A stretch of DNA of 64,000 bases from DATATJ01 sp963789075 (GCA_963789075.1 CAWBJQ010000014.1:744001-808000), one strand, 5' to 3'; positions 8,999 through 20,533 are shown, counted from the stretch's first letter. The notes: generated from the sequence alone by a model not told the origin. Numbers and translations: made by a program.

Positions 8999-9418
8999 TC
9001 GTCGCGGAACCAGACGTGCCAGAAATGCGCCACCCGGCGTCGTGGTCTGGCCGCCGCACGACCGACATCCTCTCGATATCGCCTTATCTCAGGATTCGAA
9101 GACAACCACCTGCTCTTCTGTTCGCGCCCATGTGGATTTCCCGTCGTCGGCTATCAATTCGACGTGCGGAATTGCGGCCCGAGGTGATTATTTCAGGGCG
9201 ACCCCCCAAGCCCAGCCGCGCAGTTAATCGCTACTACCGCCCAGCCCTTCTGTAGCAAACCGCTGCAACCCGACGCGGGCCACAAAAACAGCGGACGCCG
9301 TAAGTCCTGCTTTTAGGGGACTTACGGCATCGCGCCGGGAAGAGCTGTGGCACAGACTTTGATATCGATGGGTTCGCGTGGGGTTTCTCGGGACGGACAC
9401 GAATGGCGGGCACGAGTC
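8999..9418. other. non-coding stretch with one strong hairpin
   Basis: No convincing gene is seen in these 420 bases. It is less GC-rich than its surroundings and contains an 11-bp inverted repeat at 9297-9328, annotated separately. A short frame with several Cys codons (around 9095-9190) has no start or family resemblance and I do not call it. Confidence 0.5.
9297..9328. repeat. 11-bp perfect inverted repeat GCCGTAAGTCC / GGACTTACGGC
   Basis: GCCGTAAGTCC at 9297-9307 and GGACTTACGGC at 9318-9328 with a 10-base loop (TGCTTTTAGG). It lies upstream of the small acidic protein and KGG protein genes and could be a terminator, operator or a member of a dispersed palindromic family. Confidence 0.65.
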
Positions 9419-9583
9419 GTGACGAACAACGAAGCGCCGCCGGATCGCGATCAGGACCCTGAGGAAACGCCGGAAACGCCGCTCGACGAGCCGCGTCCCC
9501 CGCGAGTCGAAGACCCGCCCCCTCAGGCCGATCCCAAGGGTCCTTACGTAGTTCGCACATCACGAACGGAGGCGCAGCGGTGA
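9419..9583 (+). CDS. small acidic Pro-rich protein of unknown function
   Basis: Read from the GTG at 9419 it has 54 residues: TNNEAPPDRDQDPEETPETP, then LDEPRPPRVEDPPPQADP and GPYVVRTSRTEAQR. It is rich in Pro, Asp and Glu and likely unstructured. An upstream in-frame ATG at 9347 would add 24 residues of unlike composition. It overlaps the next gene by four bases (GTGA), which suggests translational coupling to the KGG-domain stress protein. I do not recognise a family. Confidence 0.5.
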   Translation: MTNNEAPPDRDQDPEETPETPLDEPRPPRVEDPPPQADPKGPYVVRTSRTEAQR

Positions 9584-9852
9584 ATACCAGAGAGCGCAAA
9601 GAACGACGAGGCTTCGCATCGATGTCTCCCGAAAAGCAGCGGGAAATCGCCAGCAAGGGCGGCCGCGCCGCTCACGAAAAAGGCACGGCGCACGAGTGGA
9701 CGGCCGACGAGGCGCGCAATGCGGGACGCAAGGGCGGTCAGGTCAGCCGTGGCGGCCGCGGACGACTGGTGGTGCCGGCCGACGAAGCGCAGCCGGTCAC
9801 CGATCTTGCCGACACCGTCCCGTCAACGACGGTCGCTGATACCGCGGAGTGA
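9580..9852 (+). CDS. KGG-repeat stress-type protein (YciG/Con-10-like)
   Basis: 90 residues from a GTG start. It carries the stress-induced KGG motif twice: MSPEKQREIASKGGRAAHEKG and EARNAGRKGGQVSRGG, which is the diagnostic pattern of the short hydrophilic YciG family linked to stationary-phase and desiccation/acid stress. The C-terminal 30 residues (DEAQPVTDLADTVPSTTVAD) are unlike the family core. Overlap with the upstream acidic protein gene indicates an operon of two small soluble proteins. The frame is intact. Confidence 0.8.
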   Translation: MNTRERKERRGFASMSPEKQREIASKGGRAAHEKGTAHEWTADEARNAGRKGGQVSRGGRGRLVVPADEAQPVTDLADTVPSTTVADTAE

Positions 9853-9930
9853 ACGACATGCGCCGGACCGTTCGAACGCTCGTGCTGCTCGACCGGCCAG
9901 ACGCCCGATCGACTTTGGAGGCGACACAAA

Positions 9931-11671
9931 ATGGTAAGACGCGTAGCCGTGGCCTGCACGATGACGCTGACCCTCGCGGTCGGCGCGAGCGCGCAGACCG
10001 GGTCTTCCGGGACATCCACGGGGCAGAACACCGCCTCCACTCAAACACCGTCCTCGTCGCCCGCCACGGATCAGGATCGGAGACGAGGCCGGCGACGACG
10101 ACGTTCTTCGGCGACACTGGGTTGTGGTTTGCTGCCGACCGCTGAAGTGCTCCCCAGCGGGAAGTGGTCCGTCAGCGGGTACCGGCGCGGCACGAACTAC
10201 ATCCAGGGCTACACCAACGTCGCCGATTTCGCCGGGACGTTCGCCGTCGGCATCAAGGACCGCGCGGAGATCTTCGGCTCCTTCCTGGTCGACACGCGCA
10301 TCGACCGCGACACGTATCCGCTGTTCTTCAACGATCCCACGCAGGGCGGCGTCATCGATCGCTATCCGCGCGTGAATCAGCACTGGACCGGCGACAACGT
10401 CGGCGATCTCTACGTCGGCGTGAAGTTGAACCTGTTGTCGGAGTACCGGCAGAATCCGGCGGCGCTGGCGCTGCGCGGCATGGTGAAGGTGCCGACCGGC
10501 AAGAAAGACGTCGGCGTCAGCACGGGCAAAGCGGATGTGTCGGGCGATTTCATCGTGAGCAAGGACGTGGCGAAGGTCATCGAGCTGACCGGCTACGCCG
10601 GCTACGAGTACCTCGGCAGCCCGGACGGCTTCGACGACGCCGACGAGCGCGTTCCGGTGGGGCGCGGGCGCCGGGTTTCCGTCGCACAGCCCGGTGCGCA
10701 TCTCCGCCGAGTTGAACGGCGTGATCCCGTCGGACAGCACGACGACGATCACGGGCGCGCCGCTGGTGGCGACCGACGGCAGCATCGCGCCGTTCGTGTC
10801 GAACACCGAGAAGCTGACGCGCGCGACGTTCGCGGTGACGTTCCAGGCGCCGAAAGGGTTTTTCATCGGCGGCGGCGTGAGCTGGAATGTCCCGCGGCAG
10901 GAGCGGCTCGCCAACTTCACGACATCGACGAGATCCCGTTCGCCGACTACTGGGATTGGCAGGTGCGGATCGGCTATCACCCCGGCGTCCGGGTCTACGT
11001 CGCCGCCGCCGCCGCCTCCGCCGCCCCCGCCGCCACCCTGCGCCCGCGCACGAGTTGACGCGTCAAGGCGGCGTGCGATCCGTGCACGGTGGAGATCGGC
11101 AAGAGCTCGACGGTCACCGCGACGGTCACGGATTCGATCAGCTGCGCCGTCACGTATCGGTGGACGGCGCCGAGCGGGACGTTCGCCAACGCGGCGGAGC
11201 GGCCGACGCTGTGGACCGCGCTCGCAGCAGGAGGGCAGCGTGCCGGTCACCGTCACCGTCACGTGCCCGAGCGACAACAAGACGGCGTCGGACACCGTCA
11301 ACATTCAGGTGACGCGGCCGCCGGTGAAGAGCTACACCTTCGAGGACGTGCACTTCGACTTCGACCGCTACTCGCTGCGGCCGGAAGCGACGCGCGTGCT
11401 GGACGAAGCGGTGAACGCGCTCAAGGAGACCCCGACGCTGAAGGTGGAAATCGAAGGGCACACCTGCAACATCGGCACGGCGGAATACAACCTGGCGCTC
11501 GGCGATCGCCGGGCGAATGCGGTCCGCGACTACCTGGTCAGCCGCGGCGTGTCGGCCGATCGCCTGCACACGGTCAGCTACGGCGAGGAGCAGCCGAAGT
11601 ACGACAACGCACGCGAAGAAACGCGCCGGCTCAATCGCCGCGCGGCACTGGTGGTCAAACTGCAGCAGTAA
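9931..11671 (+). CDS. OmpA-family outer membrane protein with C-terminal peptidoglycan-binding domain
   Basis: Starts ATG at 9931 with GGAGG at 9918-9922. A signal peptide (VAVACTMTLTLAVGASAQ) precedes a long barrel-like region (TAEVLPSGKWSVSGYRRG, DRAEIFGSFLVDTRID, LYVGVKLNLL, GMVKVPTGKKDVGVSTGK). A Pro-rich linker at about 11000-11040 leads to an Ig-like domain (VEIGKSSTVTATVTDS, VTYRWTAPSGTF) and then the OmpA domain: YTFEDVHFDFDRYSLRPEA, LKVEIEGHT, YNLALGDRRANAVRDYLVSRGV, ADRLHTVSYGEEQP and RRLNRRAALVV, with the diaminopimelate-binding Asp/Arg pattern intact. About 580 residues. Frame changes near 10075, 10130, 10640, 10920, 11060 and 11225. Confidence 0.88.
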
Positions 11672-11678
11672 GCGGGAG

Positions 11679-11861
11679 ATGCGGTTCGTCCATCTCTATC
11701 TGATCGGCTACTTCGTCCTCATCGCCGGCGCGCTGCTCGCTCTGTGGCACGCCGGCGTGCTCGCCCATGTCGGCGTCCTGTGGGCGGCCATCGGCACGAT
11801 CATCGCGCTCGGCCTCGGGATCGTGCTGGCCGTCACATCAGCGAAGCCGCACTACTACTGA
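11679..11861 (+). CDS. small two-helix membrane protein
   Basis: 60 residues: MRFVHLYLIGYFVLIAGALL then a second hydrophobic stretch HVGVLWAAIGTIIALGLGIV and a polar end SAKPHYY. Two membrane helices are predicted by eye. The AGCGGGAG just before the ATG overlaps the end of the OmpA gene (stop at 11669-11671), so the two are likely cotranscribed. Function unknown. Confidence 0.7.
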   Translation: MRFVHLYLIGYFVLIAGALLALWHAGVLAHVGVLWAAIGTIIALGLGIVLAVTSAKPHYY

Positions 11862-12011
11862 GCGGATAGGCGGCAGGTCGGGCAGGTAGGCGGCTACCAG
11901 CCCTGTCCACCCGCCGGCCGCTCGACCCGTCCAGTCCTACCCGCCGACGCCGTATCCACCCGACCCCGTTCGTGCGCCGTGGCACGCAATGTGTTATCAG
12001 CAGAGGCACAT

Positions 12012-13882
12012 ATGCGTCGATGCGTGCCGTACGTCGTCTGGGTTGCCATCGTGCTCCTGGCCAGCGGCTGCAAAGAAGAAGGCACCATCAACGTTCATAA
12101 GCTCACCTTGAACGGCGTGAAAGCCGTCGACGCCTCGAGTCTGAAAAACGCGCTCGCCACCAAACAAAGCTCGAAGCTTCCGTTCAGTAAAAAGAAATAC
12201 TTCGACCGCTCACGCTTCGACGCGGACCTCAAGCGCATCACGGCGTTCTACGCGGATCGCGGGTATCCCGACGCGCGCGTCACCAGCTTCGACGTCAAGC
12301 TCAACGACAAGCAGGACGCCGTGGACCTCACCATCAACATCGCGGAAGGGGAGCCGGTAAAAGTGGTGGCGGTGACCTTCGTCGGCTTCGAGGTGATTCC
12401 GCCCGCGCACCTCGCCACCCTGGAGAAGCAGGCGCCGCTGAAGGTCGGCCAGCCGCGCGATCGTCAGCTCGTCGTCACCACGCACGAGCTGGCGTTGAAC
12501 GAGCTGAAGGATCACGGCTTCCCGTACGCGACGGTCTCGACGAGCGAGGACGATGGACCGGACGGCAAGGAGGCGACGCTCACCTTCACGGCGCAGCCCG
12601 GGCACGCTGGCGCATTTCGGCGAGGTGGAGATCACGGGCAACAAGAGCGTCGGCGAGAACGTGATCCACCGCGCAGCTCACGTTCAAGCCTGGCGATCTG
12701 TATCAGCGGCAGCCTCGTGCAGGACTCGCAGCGGCGGCTGTACGGCATGGAGCTGTTTCAGTTCGCCAACATCGAGCCGCAGAATACCGAGGAGCAGCCG
12801 GAGGATGTCCCGATCGGCATGACGGTTGCCGAAGGCAATCATCAGCGCGTGAACTTCGGCGTCGGCTACGGGTCGGAAGAGAAAGGGCGCGTCGACGCCG
12901 AGTATCACCACCTGAATTTCCTCGGCGGGGCGCGATCGGCCGGTGCCCACGTGCGCTGGTCGTCGCTCGATCGCGGGATCCGCCTCGACTTCACGCAGCC
13001 GTATTTCTTCGCCCCGCACTTCTCGCTGAGCGGCGAGGGCCAGGACTGGTACACGTACACGCCGGCGTATCGCTCGGTCGTCACCGGCGCGAAGGCGACG
13101 CTCACGCACCGGCGTAAGCACCCGGATGTCGTGGTCGGTGTCGATCACGAGCGAGCACGACAGCAGTACGGTGACGCCGGAAGTGCTGGCGGACCCGACC
13201 CAGCGCGCGAACCTCATCGCGCTCGGCTTGAATCCCATCACGGGGACGCAGAGCGGCCAGCTGAACGCGCTCGGATTCGATTTTCAGCGTTCGACCGCGG
13301 ACAACCTCCTCAATGCGCACCGCGGCTATCAGATCGCGTTTCACGCGGAGGAGGCCGGACGCATCATCCCCGGCACCTTCGAGTACTACGGGACTGTCTG
13401 GCGATGGCCGGTACTACCTGCCGATCGTCGGCAGCCTCGTGCTCGCTAGCCGCGTGCAGTTCGGCAACATCCAGCCGCCGAACGACGATCCGACGAACGT
13501 GCCGTTCGCGAAGAAGTATTTTCTTGGCGGCGCGACGACCGTCCGCGGGTGGGGCCGCTTCGAGATCAGTCCGCTGTCGGAAGGTCTGCCGATCGGCGGC
13601 AACAGCATGTTGGCCTTCAGCGAGGAAATGCGCGCGATGCTGCACGGCAACCTGGGCGGCGTGCTGTTTCTCGACGCGGGCAACGTCTGGGCGGACTCGT
13701 GGGGGATGAAGCTCAACGATCTGCGGTACGCGGTCGGGCCGGGCCTGCGCTACCAGACGCCGATCGGTCCGCTGCGCTTCGACTTCGGGTATCAGCTGAA
13801 TCCGATTCCCGGGCTGCTGGTGAACGGCGAGCCGCAGACGCGGCGCTGGCGGATCCATTTCAGCATCGGGCAGGCGTACTGA
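12012..13882 (+). CDS. tamA: TamA/BamA-family (Omp85) outer membrane assembly protein
   Basis: About 620 residues. The leader VPYVVWVAIVLLASGCKEEG ends in a lipobox (LASGC), which is unusual because Omp85 proteins are normally not lipoproteins. POTRA-like repeats follow (VHKLTLNGVKAVDASSLK, YFDRSRFDADLKRITAFYAD, DLTINIAEGEPVKVVAVTF, frame-corrected HFGEVEITGNKSVGENVI and YGMELFQFANIEP). The barrel region contains GYGSEEKGRVDAEYHHLNFLG and the Omp85 signature KYFLGGATTVRGWGRFEI (R-G-W/Y-x-G) and ends with a C-terminal HFSIGQAY strand. Frame changes near 12600, 12672, 12712, 13110 and 13390. Directly followed by tamB, the usual pair. An upstream in-frame ATG lies at 11979. Confidence 0.88.
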
Positions 13883-13888
13883 CCATGA

Positions 13889-13922
13889 GTGCAGATTGCA
13901 GATTTCAGATTGCAGATTGCGG
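13889..13922. repeat. short tandem repeat of GATTGCAGA-type units
   Basis: GCAGATTGCAGATTTCAGAT followed by TGCAGATTGCGGATG; repeated 9-base units fill the gap between tamA and tamB. Confidence 0.6.
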
Positions 13923-13949
13923 ATGCGCCGATTGCAGATGCGGTGCGCG

Positions 13950-16900
13950 ATGCGAATCGTGAGACGCCTCGTCCATGTGCTCGTGATCATGCTGACGCTG
14001 GTCGTCGGCGCGGCCGCGGCGGCGATCATCGTCTCGCAGACGGCCTGGTTCAAGGACTGGCTGCGCGGCTACATCGTGCGCGAGGCGAATCAGTATCTGA
14101 ACGGCACGCTCTCGATTCGAGCGGCTGGGCGGCAATCTGTTCTTCGGCGTCGAGCTGGAGAACATCGGCGTGTCGATGGACGGCAGCCAGGTCGTCGCGG
14201 TCAAGGAGCTCGGCCTCGACTACAACGTCTTCGAGCTGATCTCCAAGGGGCTCTCGGTCGACCACATTCGGCTGAACAAACCGGTGCTGTACCTGCGCCG
14301 CGAAGGCGACACGTGGACGCATCAGCCGGCTCGTCAAGAAAGAGTCGCAGGAAGCGGATCGCTCGGGTCCCGGCAGACCGATCGCGATCGATCAGATCGG
14401 CGTGAGCGACGGCTCGGTGGTCGTCGACAGCCCCGTCGGGACGTCGGGCGTCGAGGTGCCGAAGCGCTTCGATCATCTGGACGCGCAGCTGTCGTTCAAG
14501 TACGAGCCGGTGCGGTACTCCATCGAGATCACGCACGTGTCGTTCCGCGGATCGGATCCGGCGATTGCGCTGAATGCGCTCTCGGGCGGCGTGTCGGTGC
14601 GCAGACGACACCGTGTTCGTCGACAAGCTGGCGCTGCGCACGGCCGAAACGTCGATTGTCGCTCGACGGCGCGGTGCAGCAGTACCTGACGAAGCCGATC
14701 TTCAACCTGCAGCTCACGTCGGACAAGCTCTCGCTGCCGGAGATCGCGCGCCTGGTGCCGGCGCTCGCCGGCGTCAAGCTGCAGCCGGCGTTCGAGTTGA
14801 AGGTGGACGGCCCGATGGATCGGCTGGGCGTCGACATGAACGTGCGATCGTCGGCCGGGCAGATGACCGGCAAAGTCGTCGCCGACGTGCTGACGCCCCG
14901 GCAGTCGGTCACCGGCACACTGTCGATTCGTCATCTCGATCTCGCGCCGATTCTGAACAATCCGAAACAAAAGAGCGACATCACCGCCGACGCGACGATC
15001 GACGCGCACGCCGCGTCGTTTGCCGATCTCAACACGCTGCGGGGCAGCGTCGTGATGAACGCGCCGCGCGTGACGGCCGCCGGCTACACCGCCGAACCGG
15101 TGAAGGCGAAGGCGAGCTTCGAAGGGCGCAGGATCGGCCTGGAGGCGAGCGCGGCCGCCTATGGCGCAACCGCGACCGTCGCCGGCCACGTCACGCTGCC
15201 CGACACGGCCCGTGCGCCAAAGACGAGCGCCATCGGCTTCGACCTCAACGGCCAGGCGCGCGACCTGGACCTGCGGCGTCTGCCGCGCGATCTCAACGTG
15301 CCGCGTGCCGCGACGAACGTGAACGCGGACTACCATGCGGTCGGATCCTTCTCCACCGGCGCGAAGGCCGCGGCGATCGACGTCAAGGCCGACGCGCGCT
15401 TCCTGCCTTCAACCGTCGCTGGCGCCACGATCGCAGGCGGCAGCACCGCCGGCGGTGTCGATGCAGCGGAAGGAACTGACGATACTCGGCCGATGCCACC
15501 GTGTCCGGCCTCGACTTGCAGCGGGTGGGCGAGCAGTTCCGGGTGCCGGCGCTCGCGGTCGATCGATACAAGAGCGCGATCAATGCGCACCTTGTCGCCA
15601 ACGGGCGCGGGACAACGCTCGACGCGATGGACGTCAAGGCGAACGGCACGCTGACGAACACGTCCATTCTTGGCGGCTCCATTCCCCAGCTGGCGTTCGA
15701 CGCCGCCGTCGCGAGCGACACGGCCCACCTCGCGGCCAACGGATCGTTTGCGGGCTTCGATCCGGCGGTGGCGAGCGGCAAGCCGCAGATGAAGGGCACA
15801 GTCGGCGGAGCGCTGAACGTGGACGCCACCGTGAGCGATGTGTCGCGCGGCGTGACGGTGGATCGTGTGCAGGCGTCAGCGAAGGTCACGCTGACACCAT
15901 CGACCGTCGGCGGCCTCGAGATCACCCGTGCCATCGTCGACGGCGACTACCACAACAGTCGACCGGCGACATCAGGACGCTCGAGATCGTCGGCCGCGAC
16001 GTCAACGTCACGGCGAGCGGCACGCTGGCGCTGAACGAGACCGGACAATCGAATCTCAAGGTGCACGCCGACAGTCCGAGCCTGGATCAAATCGGCAAGC
16101 TGGTGGATCAGCCGCTGACAGGCATCGGCAAGGTGGACGCCACGATCACCGGCAACCGGACGGCGCTGCAGGCCGCCGGCAACGTCACCGGCGACGGCGT
16201 CAAGTACGGCAACAACGGAGCGCTGGCGCTCTCGACCGACTTCACCGCGAAGGTCCCCGATCTCGACGTCGTCCAGGCGAGCGTCGCGGCGACGACGCAC
16301 GGGACGTTCGTGTCGGTGGCCGGCCAGAACATCAACGATCTCACGGCCAAGACCGACTACGCGAACAAGCAGCTCGACGTTCGACGCGACGGCGACGCAG
16401 CCGAAGCGCTCGCTGAGCGCGGCCGGCTCCCTCCTGATGCACCCCGATCATCAGGAGATTCATCTGCAGCGCCTCGCGCTGCAGTCGCAGGGCGTGCAGT
16501 GGCAGACGGCACCGGGTGCGAATGCCGCCGATTCAGTACGGTCCGGATGTCGTGGCCGTCGAGGATCTGAAGCTCGTGAACGGCAATCAGCAGCTCGCCG
16601 CGGACGGCTCCTTCGGCCAGCCGGGCGACGCGTTGAAGGTCACGCTGACCAACGTCGATGTCGCGACGGTCGACGCGCTGCTCCTGCGCGAGCCGCAGTT
16701 GTCCGGGCGATTGAATGCCTCGAGCACGATTGAAGGCGCGAAGGACGCGCCGCAGGTGAAGGCGACATTCGCGATCGACCAGGGCGGCTTCCGGCAGTTC
16801 CGGTACGACACGTTCGGCGGCACGGTGGACTACAGCGGCGCGGCATGAACGTCGACGCACGCCTGCAGCAGAATCCGACGACCTGGATCGAGGCCAAAGG

Positions 16901-18372
16901 CTACGTGCCGACGGCGGCGTTTGGCGCCGCGAACGCGGAACACGAGCACCGCCCGGCCGACCGCGCGCGAAAACACGTTCGACCTGCACGTCGACAGCAG
17001 CCCGATCGATCTCGGCATCGTGCAGGGATTCACGACGCAGCTCACCAACGTGAAGGGCACGGTCCAGGCGAAGGTCGACGTCACCGGCGCCGCCGACGAT
17101 CCGCATCCGACTCGGCTCGATGACCGTGCAGAACGCCGCGTTCACGCGTCCAGCCGACCGGCGTCACCTACACGGATCTCGACGGCGCCATCGATCTGCA
17201 AGCCGACCACGTGCACATCGAGCAGATCCGCGTGCTCGACAACCAGAAGAAGCCGCTGACGATCACCGGCGATCTCGCGCTTCACGAGCGTCAGGTCGGC
17301 GCCGTGGCGATCGCCGTCAAGTCGAACGACTTCAAGGTGATCGACAACAAGATGGGCAACGTCCGGATCAACAGCGACCTGCAGCTCACGGGCGAGCTGA
17401 ACGCGCCGCGCGTCGAAGGCGACCTCGGCGTCTCCACCGGCACGATCAATCTGGATCCGATTCTGGCGCTCACCGGCGAGTCGGCGTACGCGACCGACGC
17501 CGACGCGAGTACGACGCGCGGGCCGAATGCGGCCGACGCGAACGCGGCCCAACCGGCGCCGAGCCTGTTCGACGCGCTGCAGATGGACGTCCACCTGACG
17601 GTGCCGAACGACCTCGTCGTCAAGGCCAGCGATCTGCGAGCGCCCGGCGCACCGATCGGACTCGGCGCGCTGAACCTGACGCTCGGCGGCGATCTGTGCG
17701 TGAGCAAGGTGCCCTGCGATCAGCCGCGCCTCATCGGCGTCGTCAACACCGTGCGCGGCACGTACGATTTTCAGGGCCGCCGCTTCACGATTCTGCGCGA
17801 CGGCACGGTGCGGTTCGAAGGGACTCGACGAGCTCGACCCGACGCTCGACATCCGCACGCGAGCGCATCATTCAGGCGGTCACCGCCAATGTCAACGTGC
17901 AGGGGCACGCTGAAGAATCCCGACGATCGTGCTGACCAGCACGCCGCCGCTCGAGCAGGCGGACATCCTGTCGCTGATCGTCTTCAACCAGAACCGATCA
18001 ACGCGGCTCGGCGAAGGCCAGCAGATCTCCCTCGCGCAGCGCGCGCAGGGGATGGCGACCGGCGCCGTCGCCGGCGAGTTGGCCAAGTCGATCGGGAGCG
18101 CGCTGAACCTCGACACGTTCGAGATCAACACCGCGCCGGAGTCGGGCGACGCGGCGCAGCTGACGGTCGGCCAGCAGGTCGGGCAGAATCTCTACGTCAA
18201 GGTGCAGCAGGGGATCGGCGATCAGAGCCAGACGAACGTCATCCTCGAGTACGAGCTGACCAAGTGGCTGCGGCTCCAGACCAACGTGCTCCAGGGTTCG
18301 AGCACGCAGCAGCAGCTGTTCCAGCGGATGCAGGGCAGCGGCGTCGATCTGCTGTTCTTCTTCAGCTACTGA
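13950..18372 (+). CDS. tamB: TamB-like translocation/assembly module protein (DUF490)
   Basis: About 1,460 residues, normal for TamB, an inner-membrane anchored periplasmic bridge for lipid and outer membrane protein transport. The N-terminal anchor VHVLVIMLTLVVGAAAAAI is followed by AWFKDWLRGYIVREANQYL (AsmA-like start) and a very long region of repeated beta-type segments (LNALSGGVSV, GTLSIRHLDLAPIL, ATVAGHVTLPD, GNVTGDGVKYGNNGALAL, GDLALHERQVGAVAIAV). The diagnostic C-terminal DUF490 block is clear: YDFQGRRFTILRDGTVRFEG, TSTPPLEQADILSLIVFNQN, GQQVGQNLYVKVQQGIGD, VILEYELTKWLRLQTNV, ending DLLFFFSY. At least ten +1 frame changes (near 14120, 14330, 14605, 15460, 15960, 16395, 16520, 16850, 16940, 17110, 17822, 17925). 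ATG at 13950 chosen because the hydrophobic anchor starts there. Confidence 0.88.
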
Positions 18373-18457
18373 GACCACGAAGATGACGAAGGTCACGAAG
18401 AGCTCGGATCCAACCAACGAGCTTTCGTGTGCTTCGTGCCTTCGTGGTTCGATTGGC
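18371..18457. repeat. CACGAAG/CTTCGTG long-hairpin repeat, copy 2
   Basis: Left arm ACCACGAAGATGACGAAGGT and CACGAAGAG; right arm CTTTCGTGTGCTTCGTGCC and TTCGTGGTT. It sits between the convergent ends of tamB and the molybdopterin gene and is read through by the latter, giving its last residues. Confidence 0.75.
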
Positions 18458-20533
18458 GGATCGTTCGGTTCACGCCGATCGCGAGCGACGCCACCTGCAC
18501 CCGCGCGTCGTTGAAGCAGGCGCCGCCGCCGAGATCCGTGAGCGTATCCGGCACGAGCGACGTGCCGGTGAAGCCGTTGCGCGTGTTCCGCCGCCAGATG
18601 CCCTTCGGCAGGCTGATGGTGCCCGGATGGATGCCCGCCGCGACTGTCAGCGTGCAGTGCACCTCGCCGAGATCGTTGAACACACGCACCAGATCGCCGT
18701 CGCTCAGCCCGCGCGCCCCGGCATCGTCCGGATGCATGTGAAGCTTGACGTCGGGCCGCGGCAGCTCGCCGAGCGTCGAGCTGATGGTGCGCTCGCTGGC
18801 CGGCGAGATCAACGTCAGCGGATATTGCGCGGTGGCCGGGTCGGGCTGGAACCGGTACAGGCCGATCGGCGCCGACGCGTCGAGCGCGGCGTCGAACAGG
18901 TGGACTTTGCGATCGGCCGTGTTGGGGAAGACGTCGACGAACTGCACGGGCGCGACGCCGAACGAGGGAGCCGGCGCAGTCCCATCGCGAAGATTCGAGC
19001 CGACGTGCGCGGGCAGCTCGTTGAGCACTTTGACGAGCAGATCGAGCTCGCCGCTCGGCTCGTCGTCGCGCAGCAGACCGAGGCGCGCACCGAGCGCGCC
19101 GAACACGTCGGCGTTCGGGCGCGATTCGCCGACGGCATCGATCACCGGACGCGTCAGCTCGATGTGGATCGGCCCGTACGCCTTGGCCAGATCGTAGTTC
19201 TCGAGGAACGTCGTGGCCGGCAGCACGACGTCGGCGTACAGGGCCGTGTCGGTCATCACCTGGTCGAACACGATCGTGAACAGATCGTCGCGTTCGAGTC
19301 CCTTCAGGACCCGGCGTTGATCCGGAACGGTGGCTGCCGGATTCGCGTTGTACACGAACAGCACATTGACGGGCGGGTCGTCATATTCGGTCAGCGCGCG
19401 GCCGAGCTGATTCATGTTGACGATCCGCGTGGCCGGCTCCTGTGCGCCGATCCACGTGCTCTCGATATTCCACGACGCGGAATTGCTCATCGAGTATCCG
19501 CCGCCGCGCACGCGGAACTTTCCCCCGACCGCCGGCAGCGCCAGGATGGCCATCGCGGCGTTGCCGCCGTTCCGGTTGCGTTCGACGCCCCAGCCGCAGC
19601 GCACGAGCGCCGGCGAGCTCGTCGCGTACAGCTTCGCGAACCGCTCGAGCGCGGCCGGATCGATTTCCGACACGCGCGGCCGCTTCCTCGATGGTCCACG
19701 GCTCGGCACGCTCGCGAAGCTCCGCGACGCCCGACGCATGTGCCTCGCAGGAAGGACTCGTCGGCGAAGCCGTTGACGAACAGATATCGGTGCAGCGCGA
19801 GCGCGACGACGACGTCGGTGCCTGGTTTGATCGGCAGGTGGAGATCGGCCGTCCGCGACAATGGCGTGCCGCGCGGGTCGACCACCACGAGCGCGGCGCC
19901 GCGCTTCTGCGCCGCGCGCACGTACGGCACCAGATGGATGCCGGACGCCGTCGGGTTGACGCCCCAGAGCACGATCAACTTCGCCTCGGGATAGTCCTGG
20001 TACACGACCGACGGCATCTTGCCGTAGAGTGCCGCGTTCGCCGCGCCGGTCGGCGCGGCACAGACGGTGCGCGCGAGCCGCGAGGTGCCGAAGCGGCGCC
20101 ACAGCTGCGCGTCCAGATTGTCCTGCGTGAGGATGCCGTTCGAGCCGCCGTACGAGAACGGCAGAATCGACTCGCCACCGTTGGCCGATTTCGCCCGCAT
20201 GAACCGCTCGGCAATCAGCTCCAGCGCATCGTCCCACGTCGCGCGTGCGAATTTGCCCTCGCCCTTGCGTCCCTTGCGGATCGCGGGATACAGCAACCGG
20301 TCGGGACCGTAGACGCGCTCGCCGAATTTTCGGACCTTCGCGCAGATGAAGCCGTCGGTCACCGGATTGCGATGCGACCCGTCGATCTCGATGATCCGGC
20401 CTTGGTTCACGGTGACGGCGAGGCTGCACGCGTCCGGACAATCGAGCGGACACGCGGCGTCGACGATCGTCGTCGGTCCGCCGAGCGCGGGCTCAGCCGT
20501 GCGGCCAGTGAGCGGGTTCGGCATGCGGGACAT
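18393..20533 (-). CDS. molybdopterin (bis-MGD) oxidoreductase, [4Fe-4S]-containing
   Basis: About 713 residues. N-terminal DAACPLDCPDACSLAV ... GFICAKVRKFGE provides the Cx3Cx3C...C iron-sulfur site. Molybdopterin-binding blocks follow: FARATWDDALELIAERF, ILPFSYGGSNGILTQDN, RLARTVCAAPTGAANAALYG, LIVLWGVNPTASGIHL, LVVVDPRGTPLSRTADLHL, then VFDQVMTDTALYADVVLPATTFLE and a C-terminal dinucleotide domain (VKLHMHPDDAGARGLSDGDL, FNDLGEVHCTLTV). No Tat signal is seen, so it is probably cytoplasmic; the substrate cannot be named. Two frame changes lie at about 19680-19745. The last residues (SNHEGTKHTKARWLDPSSS) come from repeat copy 2. A second Met at 20524 may be the true start. Confidence 0.87.

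Noticed and set aside
9090..9195. Small Cys-containing frame after yggX
   Set aside because: No start codon with a ribosome site, no paired CxxC spacing and no family resemblance.
13889..13922. Short tandem repeats considered as a CRISPR array
   Set aside because: Units are 7-9 bases without regular spacers, and no cas genes are in the window.
18429..19994. 521-codon plus-strand frame opposite the molybdopterin oxidoreductase
   Set aside because: Antisense to conserved motifs; no family features.
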